Assembly (NCBI RefSeq): GCF_051014445.1
Contig: NC_135141.1
Coordinates: forward strand, 28,419,422 to 28,483,421
Reading direction: 5' to 3'
Origin: Colletes latitarsis
Taxonomy: Eukaryota > Arthropoda > Insecta > Hymenoptera > Colletidae
DNA length: 64,000 bases
Shown here: piece by piece, positions 1 to 10,034 of the stretch
Layout: each line of letters starts with the position of its first letter
Numbering within the stretch: the stretch's first letter is position 1
Notes under the pieces: generated by a model
Seen by the model: the letters and a program-made list of their open reading frames with translations, nothing else
The model's database searches: none
Told to the model about the DNA's origin: nothing
Program-made: the position numbers and the translations under genes

Positions 1-65
1 TTAGTCTTATCTTGGCCTCTAGAATCTCCCATTAAAATTTTTCCCAGGGATGGCCGAACACCCTG
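1..65. mobile_element. Right end of a TA-inserting MITE, cut by the window edge
   Basis: The first 65 bases match the right terminus of the three complete elements at 13591-15435, 18171-19684 and 38397-39483. They end in GGCCGAACACCCTG followed by TA. The rest of the element lies left of the window. It is non-autonomous, with no coding capacity seen. Confidence 0.85.
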
Positions 66-1395
66 TATAATATATTATAGTATTTTGCGTGTCAATTGTA
101 CAAATAATAATTTATTTTAAAAGGTTAACTTCTTTCAGCGTAATTCTAAAATATGTGTCGTATCTCACTCGATTTCGATGAACTGATCGAGACACTGAAT
201 TAATTCGCGCCCGTTTAATTTAATCCTCGATCCCATCGCGAAAAACAGAGACGTGCAATTATTTCTAATTCTCCGCCGTTTGCTGATTTAAACTACGACC
301 GCGGTCAGTTTCAATTAGAAATTGCTCGGAGTCAGCGAACCCCGGCCCTTTAACGGCACAGAAACAAATTTTGCGGCCCCGTTGGCATCAATGGCAGCTA
401 CGTTCCGATTAACGCCAGTTAGTGTCGTTGAAGCCATCCGGGTTTAACGAGTTCCCCCTAATCCGGTCTCTAAATTGCCAAAAAGCTGCTCGTTTCTCTA
501 CTGACAACACGCTGCATAATTGCGGTTTCTGATGCGATTACAATGCTGATCATCGCGTATCTGCGGTTCATTTCACCCTCCCCACCCCCCCCGTGGGACG
601 TTCCGCGCGTAATTATACCCGGTTACGCGTTTCAAAACACCGAAAGGACTCGCGTGCACTTCGAAACTCTCGCGAAAAATCGCTAAACAAGATCGATCTA
701 CTCTGTTGCGAGCGTTACACTGCAATTGATCGATGGTTCCGTTCGAAGTGGTCAGATGGACAGTTCCTTTCGAGCTGGTCAATTGAAAATTTCAACAAAT
801 CAATAGGTGTATCGATCAATAAGTGAATTGCACACGTTCGATTTTAACCTGACTGAAAGTTGTATATTCGAGCTACGAAATAATTGACGATAATTGGTAC
901 TTCTAATCGCACTTATTTATTAATATTGAAGTTACTGTTTCTATCGTAGTTCTTGCCATCCTTCTCGAGACCTCCCAGGCAAAGGACTCCGAACATCGAG
1001 CTTGCTGATATTCAGGCCAACTAGTTCGTACAATATTAACCCGTAGCACGACGGAGAACAGGCGAAAGTCACTTTGGTACGCGTAACGATTTTATGAAGT
1101 ATTAATTACGATACGGTGTTCGCTGGTAGCGAAAATTTCTCTTCGACGCGGGACAAACGGAAATGCGATCAGCGTTCAACGCGTTAACGTTTAATTGATA
1201 TAAAGTTATTTGCTTTCAACGACCGAGGGTACACTTTATAGAGTGCACTAAAACTGGCCAGTACTGGAGGCGGCCGTTAAGAGGAATTCGCGCGGGACTC
1301 GAGCATCGCAGTTAAATGAATTTAACCGAGCAGCTCATTAGAGGATCAAACTTTTCGATGACAGCGGGGTAGTTCGACTCGTTTAAGCAGAAAAC
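66..1395. other. Intronic or intergenic DNA, no gene seen
   Basis: I see no exon, RNA gene or well-formed repeat here. The short open frames near 570-830 lie on both strands of one CpG-rich patch and resemble no known family. If the next Phlpp exon lies left of the window, this belongs to Phlpp intron 3. Confidence 0.5.
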
Positions 1396-1930
1396 ACCCC
1401 GGAGACCCGATAGAACGATCCTTCGGTACGTAAGTGAATTCATTTGCTCCTCCGCTTCCCCACCTCCGATTCGAACCACGATATCTCGTTTATCGACGCG
1501 TTTACAGCAAAATCGTGTATCACGAAAGTTATTGGGAATTACATTTCGAAACTTTTCGGTACTGTACAAATTTTCGATAGATCGGATATTAACCGAGATA
1601 TGGACCAAAATGTTTTTGTTTTTTTTACACGTAACGAGAATGGGCGAAGCTTTATTGAAAAATGAAACAAAATAAATTAATAATTCAGTTTTTAAACAGA
1701 AAACATTTCAAAGAACTGCTAGAATGTTCCTTTCGACTGGGAGTAAATTTAGTTTGTCTCCCATGCCCCAATTTCTAATAAACTGCACGATATCTCGTTT
1801 ATCGTCCTTGTTACAGGAAAAATGTATAGGATGAAAGTTATTGAAAATTATATTTTTGAACTTTTCTATCTCATACAAATTTTCGATAGGAGGGACATTA
1901 ACCGAGATATCGATCCTTTTAACAGGAGTT
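1396..1930. repeat. Two diverged direct copies of a dispersed repeat
   Basis: Two segments, roughly 1396-1605 and 1705-1917, share an ordered set of motifs: GATATCTCGTTTATCG, then ATGAAAGTTATT or CGAAAGTTATT, then ACAAATTTTCGATAG, then ATTAACCGAGATAT. The copies are clearly related but diverged, with a period near 320 bp. Each contains the near-inverted pair ATATCTCG and CGAGATAT about 110 bp apart, as in a foldback element. No coding capacity is visible. Confidence 0.6.
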
Positions 1931-3014
1931 ACACGGTGCAACGACTTTCTTACGAGTACCGAGGCTCGAAAAAAAGAAAAATGGAGCGTAGGAAATACTC
2001 GAGCAACCGTATAAATATTCATCGGACGCTTCGAATTCATAACCACTCACGCAAATCGACCGAGTCGCGTTACTTTTTCCGCGAGGAGCCCGCGAACGAT
2101 AATTGAATTCTCGCGGGGAAAGTAGGGTTAAGTCTGCTATTTTCAACTTTTGCAAATGACGGTTGTTTAGCGAATTACAACGATATTTAACCACAACCCT
2201 TGCTTTATCTCCAACAATCTCGACGGAAGTTCATAGTTTAAAATCGTATCTATTAAATACCGATCTTTTTGCAAAGGGTTTCTCTAGAAATGACTCGAGT
2301 TGATAAAATCGCGGAAGAAGGCAAAATGGCGTCGTACTGTTCTGCTTTCGAGGCGAACACGAACCGCAAAAAGGTTAATTTGGGGGCGTAAAACCTTCCA
2401 ACGAACACGAGAGCCGAAAAACCTACTTGTTAACCCCTAAATAAACACACCCTGTGTCTTCGAGGGGTAATCGCGGGGGCTTTGGAGCGGTTTTAAGGAC
2501 CCAGCGTGGAACTCTATCTCGCAAGTACTCGGGGCAACTCTAAATTCAGCTTTTCCGCAACATCGCGTCGTTTAAAGGAGGACACGCTTTGATGGCTGCT
2601 CCTTCGGGATCCGAGGCTTGATTAAACTCGAGATACTCGCCGGTAACAGGTGTTCGCTATTGGCGAGCGTGCTGAATCAACATCGAATAACCTCAGCGAG
2701 ACGATCTCGTTGGCTGTTCGACGACTTTTTCGGCGTTGCATTCTGCAAACTTATCTACTTTCTGGCATTCGTTTCGCCCCGCAACAGACGACGAAAAGGT
2801 ATTCCTCGACTCTCGGCTCGACGATTTACCGGGCGCACTGCGGTTTCCTAGTTTTCGGTTCCCCGGCATAATTAGCGGGGAACGCGTAGTCCATCTTTTT
2901 GGCCGACGTGAACTTTCCGGTTTGCATTTAATTTGCCACCGTTTCCTGTTTTCGTTTCGCGTTCGACTATTTTTCTTCGAGACCGACCGCCAGGGCGACG
3001 TGTAACCGGTGCAC
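1931..3014. other. No gene or repeat recognised
   Basis: This is mixed AT-rich sequence with a CpG-rich stretch at about 2480-3000. Overlapping open frames in several frames of that stretch resemble no known protein and lack plausible splice contexts, so I treat them as chance. Confidence 0.4.
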
Positions 3015-4680
3015 AGTGGACCAAACAGCGATTTTAGTTTGTAAAAGTATTTGTCGGAGGCAGCTTCTTGTTGCTGGAAGGGGAAGACCTTATTTTTCTA
3101 CAGGGATGCAAAATTTGCAGATTTTAAGAACGATTTTCGACCTTTTAACAGCTGGAATCGCTGTTTGGGTGTTCGAAAAAATACAAACGTATAAAATGGA
3201 CGGGTTAAACAGCGATTTTAGTTTGTAAAAATATTTGTCGGAGGCAGCTTCTTATTGCTGGAAGGGGAAGACCTTGTTTTTCTACAGGGATGTAAAATTT
3301 GCAGATTTTAAGAACAATTTTCGACCTTTTAACAGCTGGAATCGCTGTTTGGGTGTTCGAAAACATACAAACGTACAAAATGGACGGGTCAAACAGCGAT
3401 TTTAGTTTCTAAAAATATTTGTCGGAGGCAGCTTCTTGTTGCTGGAAGGGGAAGACCTTATTTTTCTACAGGGATGTAAAATTTGCAGATTTTAAGAACA
3501 ATTTTCGACCTTTTAACAGCTGGAATCGCTGTTTGGGTGTTCGAAAAAATACAAACGTACAAAATGGACGGGTCAAACAGCGATTTTAGTTTCTAAAAAT
3601 ATTTGTCGAAGGCAGCTTCTTGTTGCTGGAAGGGGAAGACCTTATTTTTCTACGGGGATGTAAAATTTGCAGATCTTAAGAACAATTTTCGACCTTTTAA
3701 CAGCTGGAATCGCTGTTTGGGTGTTCGAAAAAATACAAACGTACAAAATGGACGGGTCAAACAGCGATTTTAGTTTGTAAAAATATTTGTCGGAGGCAGC
3801 TTCTTATTGCTGGAAGGGGAAGACCTTATTTTTCTACAGGGATGTAAAATTTGCAGATTTTAAGAACAATTTTCGACCTTTTAACAGCTGGAATCGCTGT
3901 TTGGGTGTTCGAAAAAATACAAACGTACAAAATGGACGAGTCAAACAGCGATTTTAGTTTCTAAAAATATTTGTCGGAGGCAGCTTCTTGTTGCTGGAAG
4001 GGGAAGACCTTATTTTTCTACAGGGATGTAAAATTTGCAGATTTTAAGAACAATTTTCGACCTTTTAACAGCTGGAATCGCTGTTTGGGTGTTCGAAAAA
4101 TACAAACGTACAAAATGGACGGGTCAAACAGCGATTTTAGTTTCTAAAAATATTTGTCAAAGGCAGCTTCTTGTTGCTGGAAGGGGAAGACCTTATTTTT
4201 CTACAGGGATGTAAAATTTACAGATTTTAAGAACAATTTTCGACCTTTTAACAGCTGGAATCGCTGTTTGGGTGTTCGAAAAAATACAAACGTACAAAAT
4301 GGACGGGTCAAACAGCGATTTTAATTTCTACAAGTATTTGTCGAAGGCAGCTTCTTGTTGCTGGAAGGAGAAGACCTTATTTTTCTACAGGGATGTAAAA
4401 TTTGCAGATTTTAAGAACAATTTTCGACCTTTTAACAGCTGGAATCGTTGTTTGGGTGTTCGAAAAATACAAACGTACAAAATGGACGGGTCAAACAGCG
4501 ATTTTAGTTTCTAAAAATATTTGTCGAAGGCAGCTTCTTGTTGCTGGAAGGGGAAGACCTTATTTTTCTACAGGGATGTAAAATTTGCAGATCTTAAGAA
4601 CAATTTTCGACCTTTTAACAGCTGGAATCGCTGTTTGGGTGTTCGAAAATATACAAACGTATAAAATGGACGGGTCAAAC
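3015..4680. repeat. Satellite array, nine units of about 184 bp
   Basis: The anchor AAACAGCGATTTTA recurs at 3023, 3207, 3391, 3575, 3759, 3943, 4126, 4310 and 4493. The array ends at a last GGGTCAAAC at 4672-4680. Spacing is 184 bp, or 183 where one A is lost from a short A-run. Copies differ by only a few substitutions, so the array is young or homogenised. A 184-bp period is not a multiple of three, which argues against coding. Each unit holds AAACAGCGATT and its exact reverse complement AATCGCTGTTT, which precedes the next unit by about 40 bp. Confidence 0.97.
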
Positions 4681-5879
4681 TCGAGAGCAAATAGGAAAAC
4701 AGCCGGACGTACGCGAAGCGAGTTTTTAAACGACGACCGACAGTTTTTCTAAATAATTCTGTTTGGTTTTGATACCGTTTGTACGGTTTTGCTATTTTGG
4801 TGGGTTTTTCTGGACGGCGTCGAAACATTTGTTATCGCGTTTACAGCACGAATGCAACGACAGAGATTTAGCGGCGTTTCATGGTCGTTTCGGGACGCGT
4901 TGTTAGGTTTATGTGGGTTTAACAAACGTCTGAAAGTTGGAACGAAGATAACGAGGTACGAGTTTCGTGTTAATAAGAATTAGAATTTTAGACAAGACTA
5001 CTGTCATTATGAATGCTGTAGATTCTTGGAGAATTATCGAATGCCTCTATTTGTGATATTATAATTAGAATGAACATCTTTAGATTCCAAAAAAGTTCAG
5101 AAACAACGAATAAAATTAATCATGACTTTACTATATTTAATACTAAGAATGTACAATACCTTTGAAATGTTCTTTCTCGTCATCATTGAAATATGGATAC
5201 AATTATAATCAAAAAATTTAATAACACAAAATTATATATATCGGAGAATGTAAATCAGTTTAAAATTCTAATTAACATTGAAGTAAATGAAGATATCAAA
5301 GAAACTGCTACCAGAAAAAGAGATCGAATGTTCCACTGGACTTGATACGCTCGAGTCACATCAAAGCGACATTTACAAAGGTATTTTACACCCCTTTAGC
5401 GTGTCGCAGCCATCCCCGGCCTATATTGACCCGAGTAACCCCGAATTCATACAAACGTCCATTGATTCAGCCATTTTTATCAAACGACAACGGAGTTGAG
5501 CGCCGCTTTGCCGAACGTGACCGGAATTGAATCATCCCGATTCCTCGTCTGCGGGGGATCGTCCGATGTTTTCCGGGGCTATAAATGACACACAGTGCCA
5601 TAGAGAACACGCAAGTTTCAGCTTTTTACTCTTCTCGTCGTTCGATACCCCAGTTTGAACATTTCTAGAACGAGATCGCCTCAATTTTTTCAAACTCTAA
5701 CTCATTTTACGAGGTAAAGAATAGACCTATCGTTAGTGGGATGAACGCTATCGCTGTACCATGAGTGTCTTATAACATGAGATACACTCTTTCAAAGTGG
5801 AACAAAATGTTAAAAAGATCACGCATCAAATTGTAAGGGGATCCTCGTACGAAGGCTTTAATCTACGTAATGGGTTTAA
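4681..5879. other. No gene recognised
   Basis: AT-rich DNA with no convincing exon. The open frame at 5287-5499 (+) has no recognisable domain. A TATAAAT string at 5580-5586 has a TCAG about 40 bp downstream, which is too far for a standard core promoter. Confidence 0.4.
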
Positions 5880-6310
5880 TGGGTCGATGATCAACAATGA
5901 CTATGGTCACTAGTGGTCAACAGTGAGGTGGACATCAAGGTCAGCGGTCCAGTGAAGATCCAGAAATGGTCAAGAGGTGGGACCAATCGAAATAGTATTG
6001 TTCTCTAGATCAAACGGTTCTTGACTCTTCACGTTGACATTGTCTCCCCACTCTTCGACTTCCCCACTTGAAGACTACCGCTGGACAAATTCTTCAGTAC
6101 CCCTGGAGCATCCAGGGGGACCGGGTCTCGCGGGCCTAAGTCAGGCCATTCGTGGATCGCTGACCACTGGGGGGACCAGGAGTGACCAGGAGTGACCAGG
6201 AGTGACCAGGAGTGACCAGGACTGACCAGTGCTGACCAGTGGAGATCCGACTACTGACCACTACTGACCACTACTGACCACTACTGACCAGTGCCGGACG
6301 GTGATGACCA
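5880..6310. repeat. TGACCA-rich block with two decamer tandem arrays
   Basis: From 6171 to about 6240 the decamer AGTGACCAGG repeats with small changes, and from 6250 to 6291 the decamer CTACTGACCA repeats four times. The preceding 290 bp also hold many scattered TGGTCA and TGACCA hexamers, including TGGTCACTAGTGGTCA near 5905. The 10-bp period places the hexamers on one face of the helix. No coding frame runs through the block. Confidence 0.85.
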
Positions 6311-7329
6311 ACGGTAAGAACTGTTTAAAAATTCTCTCCCCTCTTCTATTCTATCGTCTGATACCAATTTCGCGTCAATGAACTGATTTTGCCTTGCTTG
6401 TCTAACTGATGTTGCTATAATTTGAATATTTTCTTACTTTACAGATGGCCCAGTGGCAACAGCGGCTTAGTGGTAACTATCCTATGTACTGACGACAAGT
6501 AGTAAGTCCACTTCACTTGTTTATATTTCATTATTTTTATTTGTTTGTTTGATGTGAATTCACCTCTATTTATCTGATTTTATTTGATTATTACGAATGT
6601 TTCTTTTCTCTGTTTCCATTTTTACATTGTTTGTTGAATTTATGTTGTTGCTTTGATATGTATAATATGGCAGGATATAATAATGTAATATTGTTTCCAA
6701 TCATATACTGTATTTGTTTCTATACAATCTCAGGTATTTTTATTCCACTGATTAGAATAAGATTTTTGTGGTTTATGTTCTTGCTCGAACTCTCGTAATA
6801 ATCTGCGGAGGTACTTTCATTCTTTCATTTCGTTTCATTGTTTGGTGTTGATTCAATTTGGGGCCTCGATCTAAGTTTCGTTTTGATATGTACGACACTG
6901 CGTTGATTCAGTTTGGGGTCTCCATCCAAGTTTCTTTCATTATTACGAATGTTCGTTTTGATATCTATAACATTGTGTCAATGCATATTCCATATTTGTT
7001 TCGACGACACTGATTAATATAGGATTTTTATTTTTATGTTTCAGCTTAAATTCTTCTAATATTTTGCTTAATTTCTTTAATGATACTAACACAAGTAGCA
7101 GTTTTTGTTTCAGGTCAGATCTATTGTAGATCAATTCCAAGGACATCGAGGGAGTACGCCACAACCGCCGAGGGATTCAATCATCGAGGGACTCAACTAC
7201 CAAGGGATTCAACCACAGAGGGATTCATCCGCCGAGGGACCTTTAATTCCAAGTACATTAGTCTTAAGCTTCGTCGCGAATATTAAAATTAACGTCGAAG
7301 ATTTCTCTATTGTCCGTGTTGCCGCGCCC
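6311..7329. other. Low-complexity DNA with two small internal duplications
   Basis: A 55-bp direct duplication begins at 6848 and 6903 (TTGATTCAATTTGGGG and TTGATTCAGTTTGGGG). From about 7147 to 7241 a degenerate 16-18-bp unit with the core GAGGGATTCAAC repeats about five times. Several pyrimidine tracts ending in CAG (for example before 6445 and 7113) resemble splice acceptors. I could not build a coding gene from them. Confidence 0.5.
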
Positions 7330-7588
7330 TACCAAGTAATTATTGACCAAGTAGCTTCACTTTCTCTCGTCCTCTCGTTTCCCGCTTCGATCACCACTGC
7401 TTTAATGTAGAAAGCAAGTGATCGGCCGTGTAGTTGGTCCAAAAGATATAATCGCCTTCCCTTGGTAGCTCGAGATATCAAGGGCAGTAGATTCGATCTT
7501 AAGATCCGCTGCATGGTTTAGCATCGCGTCGCGTCGCGTATCCCACGATTTAGCTTCATCCCTTCTTAAAAGAGATAATTACTTGGTA
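7330..7588. repeat. Array unit A: 259-bp inverted-repeat-bounded element, short form
   Basis: Bounded by TACCAAGTAATTA on the left and its exact reverse complement TAATTACTTGGTA on the right. It contains the shared internal hairpin at 7389-7423, here with a GCTTT/AAAGC stem, and a GCGTCGCGTCGCGT tract towards its right end. It is the first of six tandem units. No transposase is encoded. Confidence 0.8.
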
Positions 7589-7701
7589 CCACTGATTTAG
7601 AAAATAGGAGTCTCGTTTTCTCCTATCTTCTCAATTTTAGTTCCGAATCTGCTAGCTCAAATTTCGACGTTAATTTTAAGTTTCTAGTGTATCCGCGTAT
7701 G

Positions 7702-7984
7702 TGCCACGCAATTGTTTGCCAACTAGCTTCTCGTTCATTCGTTTCCTCGTTTCTCGCTTCGATCACCGCTGTTTCGTAGAACGAAACATGTGATCGGCCG
7801 TCCAGTTTGTCCGAAAGATCTAGTCGCCTGCCAATGATAGATCGATTTCTAGAAATAGAAATCAATCTACCAAGGGTAGTGTTGATTCGATCCGAAGATC
7901 TGCTGCACGGTTCAGCATCGCGTCGCGTCGCGTCTCCCATAATTTAGCTTCAACCCTCTTTTTAAACAAAACAATTGCTTGGTA
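7702..7984. repeat. Array unit B: 283-bp element, short form
   Basis: Its ends are a diverged version of the unit A termini (left TGCCACGCAATTGTTT, right AAACAATTGCTTGGTA). It contains the shared hairpin at 7761-7795 with a GTTTCG/CGAAAC stem. It also has a second central hairpin at 7838-7869 with GATTTCT and AGAAATC arms. The spacer between units A and B (7589-7701) has its own small hairpin near 7600-7630 (ATAGGAG/CTCCTAT). Confidence 0.75.
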
Positions 7985-8028
7985 CAATTAAATTAGACTT
8001 AAGCATCGACGACCATCGCGTCCCCGTA

Positions 8029-8493
8029 TGCCAAGTAATTATTTAACAAGTAGCTTCACTCGATTCGTTCTCTCGTTTCTCGCTTCGATCACCGCTGTTT
8101 CGACGAACGAAACATGTGATCGGCCGTCCAGTTGGTCCGGAAGATCTAACCGCCTTCTCTTGGTAGCTCGATTGAAGGGAAATGTTTCTTCGCTGGAAGG
8201 TGTGGAGTTTCCGTATTCTGCGGAAACGCACACCTTCCAGCGGAAGTCGTTCCTGTCTCAGGTACTCTCTCTTTGTCAGACAACCTAAGTCGGGTCCTTC
8301 GGGCTCCCGGCGGGTTGCGTTGGAGAAATGGAGACCTCGATTCAGGGATGCAGCATCCATTTTTCTAAAGAGATCGAGTTAGCAAGTGCAGTAGGTTCGA
8401 TTCGAAAGATCCGCTGTACGGTTCAGCATCGCGTCGCGTCGCGTCTCTCACCACTTAGCTTCACTCTTCTTTAAACCAAATAATTACTTGGTA
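8029..8493. repeat. Array unit C: 465-bp element, long form
   Basis: Ends are TGCCAAGTAATTA and TAATTACTTGGTA. Relative to the short form, about 200 bp of extra sequence lies between GCTCGAT and GATCGAG. That insert carries the strong hairpin at 8188-8246. The shared hairpin lies at 8087-8121. Units C, D and E repeat at exactly 513 bp with only a few substitutions. Open frames of 60-120 codons on both strands recur once per unit and are by-products of the repeat. Confidence 0.85.
8188..8246. other. Near-perfect hairpin in unit C
   Basis: The 5' arm CTTCGCTGGAAGGTGTG pairs with CACACCTTCCAGCGGAAG through one bulged base. A small internal loop follows, then GTTTCCG pairs with CGGAAAC around a 7-base loop. 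That gives about 24 base pairs in a 59-base foldback, the size and shape of a miRNA precursor or hairpin-RNA stem. No expression evidence is available. Confidence 0.75.
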
Positions 8494-8541
8494 TAATAAA
8501 ACTAGACTTAAGCGTCGACGACCAATGTACGCGTCCCCGTA

Positions 8542-9006
8542 TGCCAAGTAATTATTTAACAAGTAGCTTCACTCGATTCGTTCTCTCGTTTCTCGCTTCG
8601 ATCACCGCTGTGTCGACGAACGAAACATGTGATCGGCTGTCCAGTTGGTCCGGAAGATCTAACCGCCTTCTCTTGGTAGCTCGATTGAAGGGAAATGTTT
8701 CTTCGCTGGAAGGTGTGGAGTTTCCGTATTCTGCGGAAACGCACACCTTCCAGCGGAAGTCGTTCCTGTCTCAGGTACTCTCTCTTTGTCAGACAACCTA
8801 AGTCGGGTCCTTCGGGCTCCCGGCGGGTTGCGTTGGAGAAATGGAGACCTCGATTCAGGGATGCAGCATTCATTTTTCTAAAGAGATCGAGTTAGCAAGT
8901 GCAGTAGGTTCGATCCGAAAGATCCGCTGTACGGTTCAGCATCGCGTCGCGACGCGTCTCTCACTACTTAGCTTCACTCTTCTTTAAACCAAATAATTAC
9001 TTGGTA
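8542..9006. repeat. Array unit D: 465-bp element, long form
   Basis: A copy of unit C displaced by 513 bp, with the same ends, insert and hairpins. One substitution in the shared hairpin (GTTTCG to GTGTCG, at about 8610-8615) breaks one pair. Confidence 0.85.
8701..8759. other. Near-perfect hairpin in unit D
   Basis: Same sequence and fold as the hairpin in unit C, displaced by 513 bp. The whole foldback is unchanged. Confidence 0.75.
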
Positions 9007-9054
9007 TAATTAAACTAGACTTAAGCGTCGACGACCAATGTACGCGTCCCCGTA

Positions 9055-9519
9055 TGCCAAGTAATTATGTAACAAGTAGCTTCACTCGACTCGTTCTCTC
9101 GTTTCTCGCTTCGATCACCGCTGTTTCGACGAACGAAACATGTGATCGGCCGTCCAGTTGGTCCGAAAGATCTAACCGCCTTCTCTTGGTAGCTCGATTG
9201 AAGGGAAATGTTTCTTCGCTGGAAGGTGTGGAGTTTCCGTATTCCGCGGAAACGCACACCTTCCAGCGGAAGTCGTTCCTGTCTCAGGTACTCTCTCTTT
9301 GTCAGACAACCTAAGTCGGGTCCTTCGGGCTCCCGGCGGGTTGCGTTGGAGAAATGGAGACCTCGATTCAGGGATGCAGCATCCATTTTTCTAAAGAGAT
9401 CGAGTTAGCAAGTGCAGTAGGTTCGATTCGAAAGATCCGCTGTATGGTTCAGCATCGCGTCGCGTCGCGTCTCTCACCACTTAGCTTCACTCTTCTTTAA
9501 ACCAAATAATTACTTGGTA
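9055..9519. repeat. Array unit E: 465-bp element, long form
   Basis: The third 513-bp repeat of the long form, with the same ends and hairpins. The shared hairpin is at 9113-9147. Confidence 0.85.
9214..9272. other. Near-perfect hairpin in unit E
   Basis: Same fold as in units C and D. The only change is one loop substitution (TATTCTG to TATTCCG), which leaves the stem intact. Confidence 0.75.
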
Positions 9520-9547
9520 TAATTAAACTAGACCTAAGCTTCGTATG

Positions 9548-9827
9548 TACCAAGTAATTCTTTACCAACTAGCTTCTCGTTCTTTCGTTTCTCGTTCCTT
9601 GCTTCGATCATCGCTGTTCCATCGGTTGGAATATGTGATCGACCGTTCAGTTTGTCCGAAAGATCTGGTCGCCTGCCCATGATAGACCGATTTCTAGAAA
9701 TAGAAATCAATCTACCAAGGGTAGTGTTGATTCGATCCGAAGATCCGCTGTACGGTTCAGCATCGCGTCGCGTCGCGTCTCCCATAATTTAGCTTCAACC
9801 CTTTTTAAACGAAATAATTACTTGGTA
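9548..9827. repeat. Array unit F: 280-bp element, short form
   Basis: Bounded by TACCAAGTAATTC and TAATTACTTGGTA. It resembles unit B, with the central GATTTCT/AGAAATC hairpin at 9683-9714. Its shared hairpin at 9606-9640 has a different stem, TTCCA/TGGAA, yet still pairs. It closes the array, and the first of the four downstream hairpins begins 3 bp later. Confidence 0.8.
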
Positions 9828-9829
9828 CA

Positions 9830-9882
9830 ACTAAACTAGAAGATCGAGGGAACATTGCTTCCTTCTATCTCTCTAGTTTAGT
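9830..9882. other. Hairpin 1 of a four-hairpin cluster
   Basis: ACTAAACTAGA pairs with TCTAGTTTAGT. The stem continues through AGAT and GAGGGAA against TTCCTTC and ATCT, with one bulge and one mismatch, around a 6-base loop. About 22 pairs form in 53 bases. The outer arm copies the spacer sequence found between array units. Confidence 0.75.
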
Positions 9883-9904
9883 AATCTAGTTTCTAAGGAT
9901 GTAA

Positions 9905-9944
9905 AAGGGAGATCGATGGAACTTGGATTCCATCTATCTCCCTT
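9905..9944. other. Hairpin 2 of the cluster
   Basis: AAGGGAGATCGATGGAA pairs with TTCCATCTATCTCCCTT at 16 of 17 positions around a CTTGGA loop. It is related to hairpin 1: both have an AGATCGA 5' arm, a GGAA/TTCC apex and a 6-base loop. Confidence 0.8.
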
Positions 9945-9946
9945 CG

Positions 9947-9982
9947 GGTCTCCACTCGCAGCAACCTCCTCGTGGTGAGACC
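9947..9982. other. Hairpin 3 of the cluster, weaker
   Basis: GGTCTC pairs with GAGACC, followed by CAC with GTG after a two-base bulge. It has a large loop and is the weakest of the four. Confidence 0.5.
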
Positions 9983-9989
9983 TGGTAAT

Positions 9990-10034
9990 CGGTGTCACCC
10001 ACGATAGAAAAGTTATTCTTCGTGTGTGACACCG
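9990..10034. other. Hairpin 4 of the cluster
   Basis: CGGTGTCACCCACGA pairs with TCGTGTGTGACACCG at 14 of 15 positions, with a further AGAA/TTCT helix inside the loop. An AATAAA string follows at 10072-10077. It would suit a transcript ending just after the cluster on the plus strand, but it is too short a motif to count as evidence alone. Confidence 0.75.

Noticed and set aside
3016..4514. Open frames of 70-80 codons in the 184-bp satellite
   Set aside because: The period is not a multiple of three, so no frame continues from unit to unit, and stops recur in most units.
5570..5625. TATAAAT with a downstream TCAG as a core promoter
   Set aside because: The spacing is about 40 bp instead of about 30, and no transcript or exon can be tied to it.
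6171..6291. Decamer repeats as a CRISPR-like array
   Set aside because: There are no unique spacers between repeats, and the surrounding sequence is an insect intron.
8028..9408. Repeated 60-120-codon open frames on both strands in the 513-bp repeats
   Set aside because: They recur only because the DNA repeats, occur on both strands of a hairpin-rich unit, and resemble no protein.
7485..9440. GGTTCGATTCG-type strings resembling a tRNA B box
   Set aside because: No A box at the right distance and no cloverleaf could be drawn; the string belongs to the array unit.
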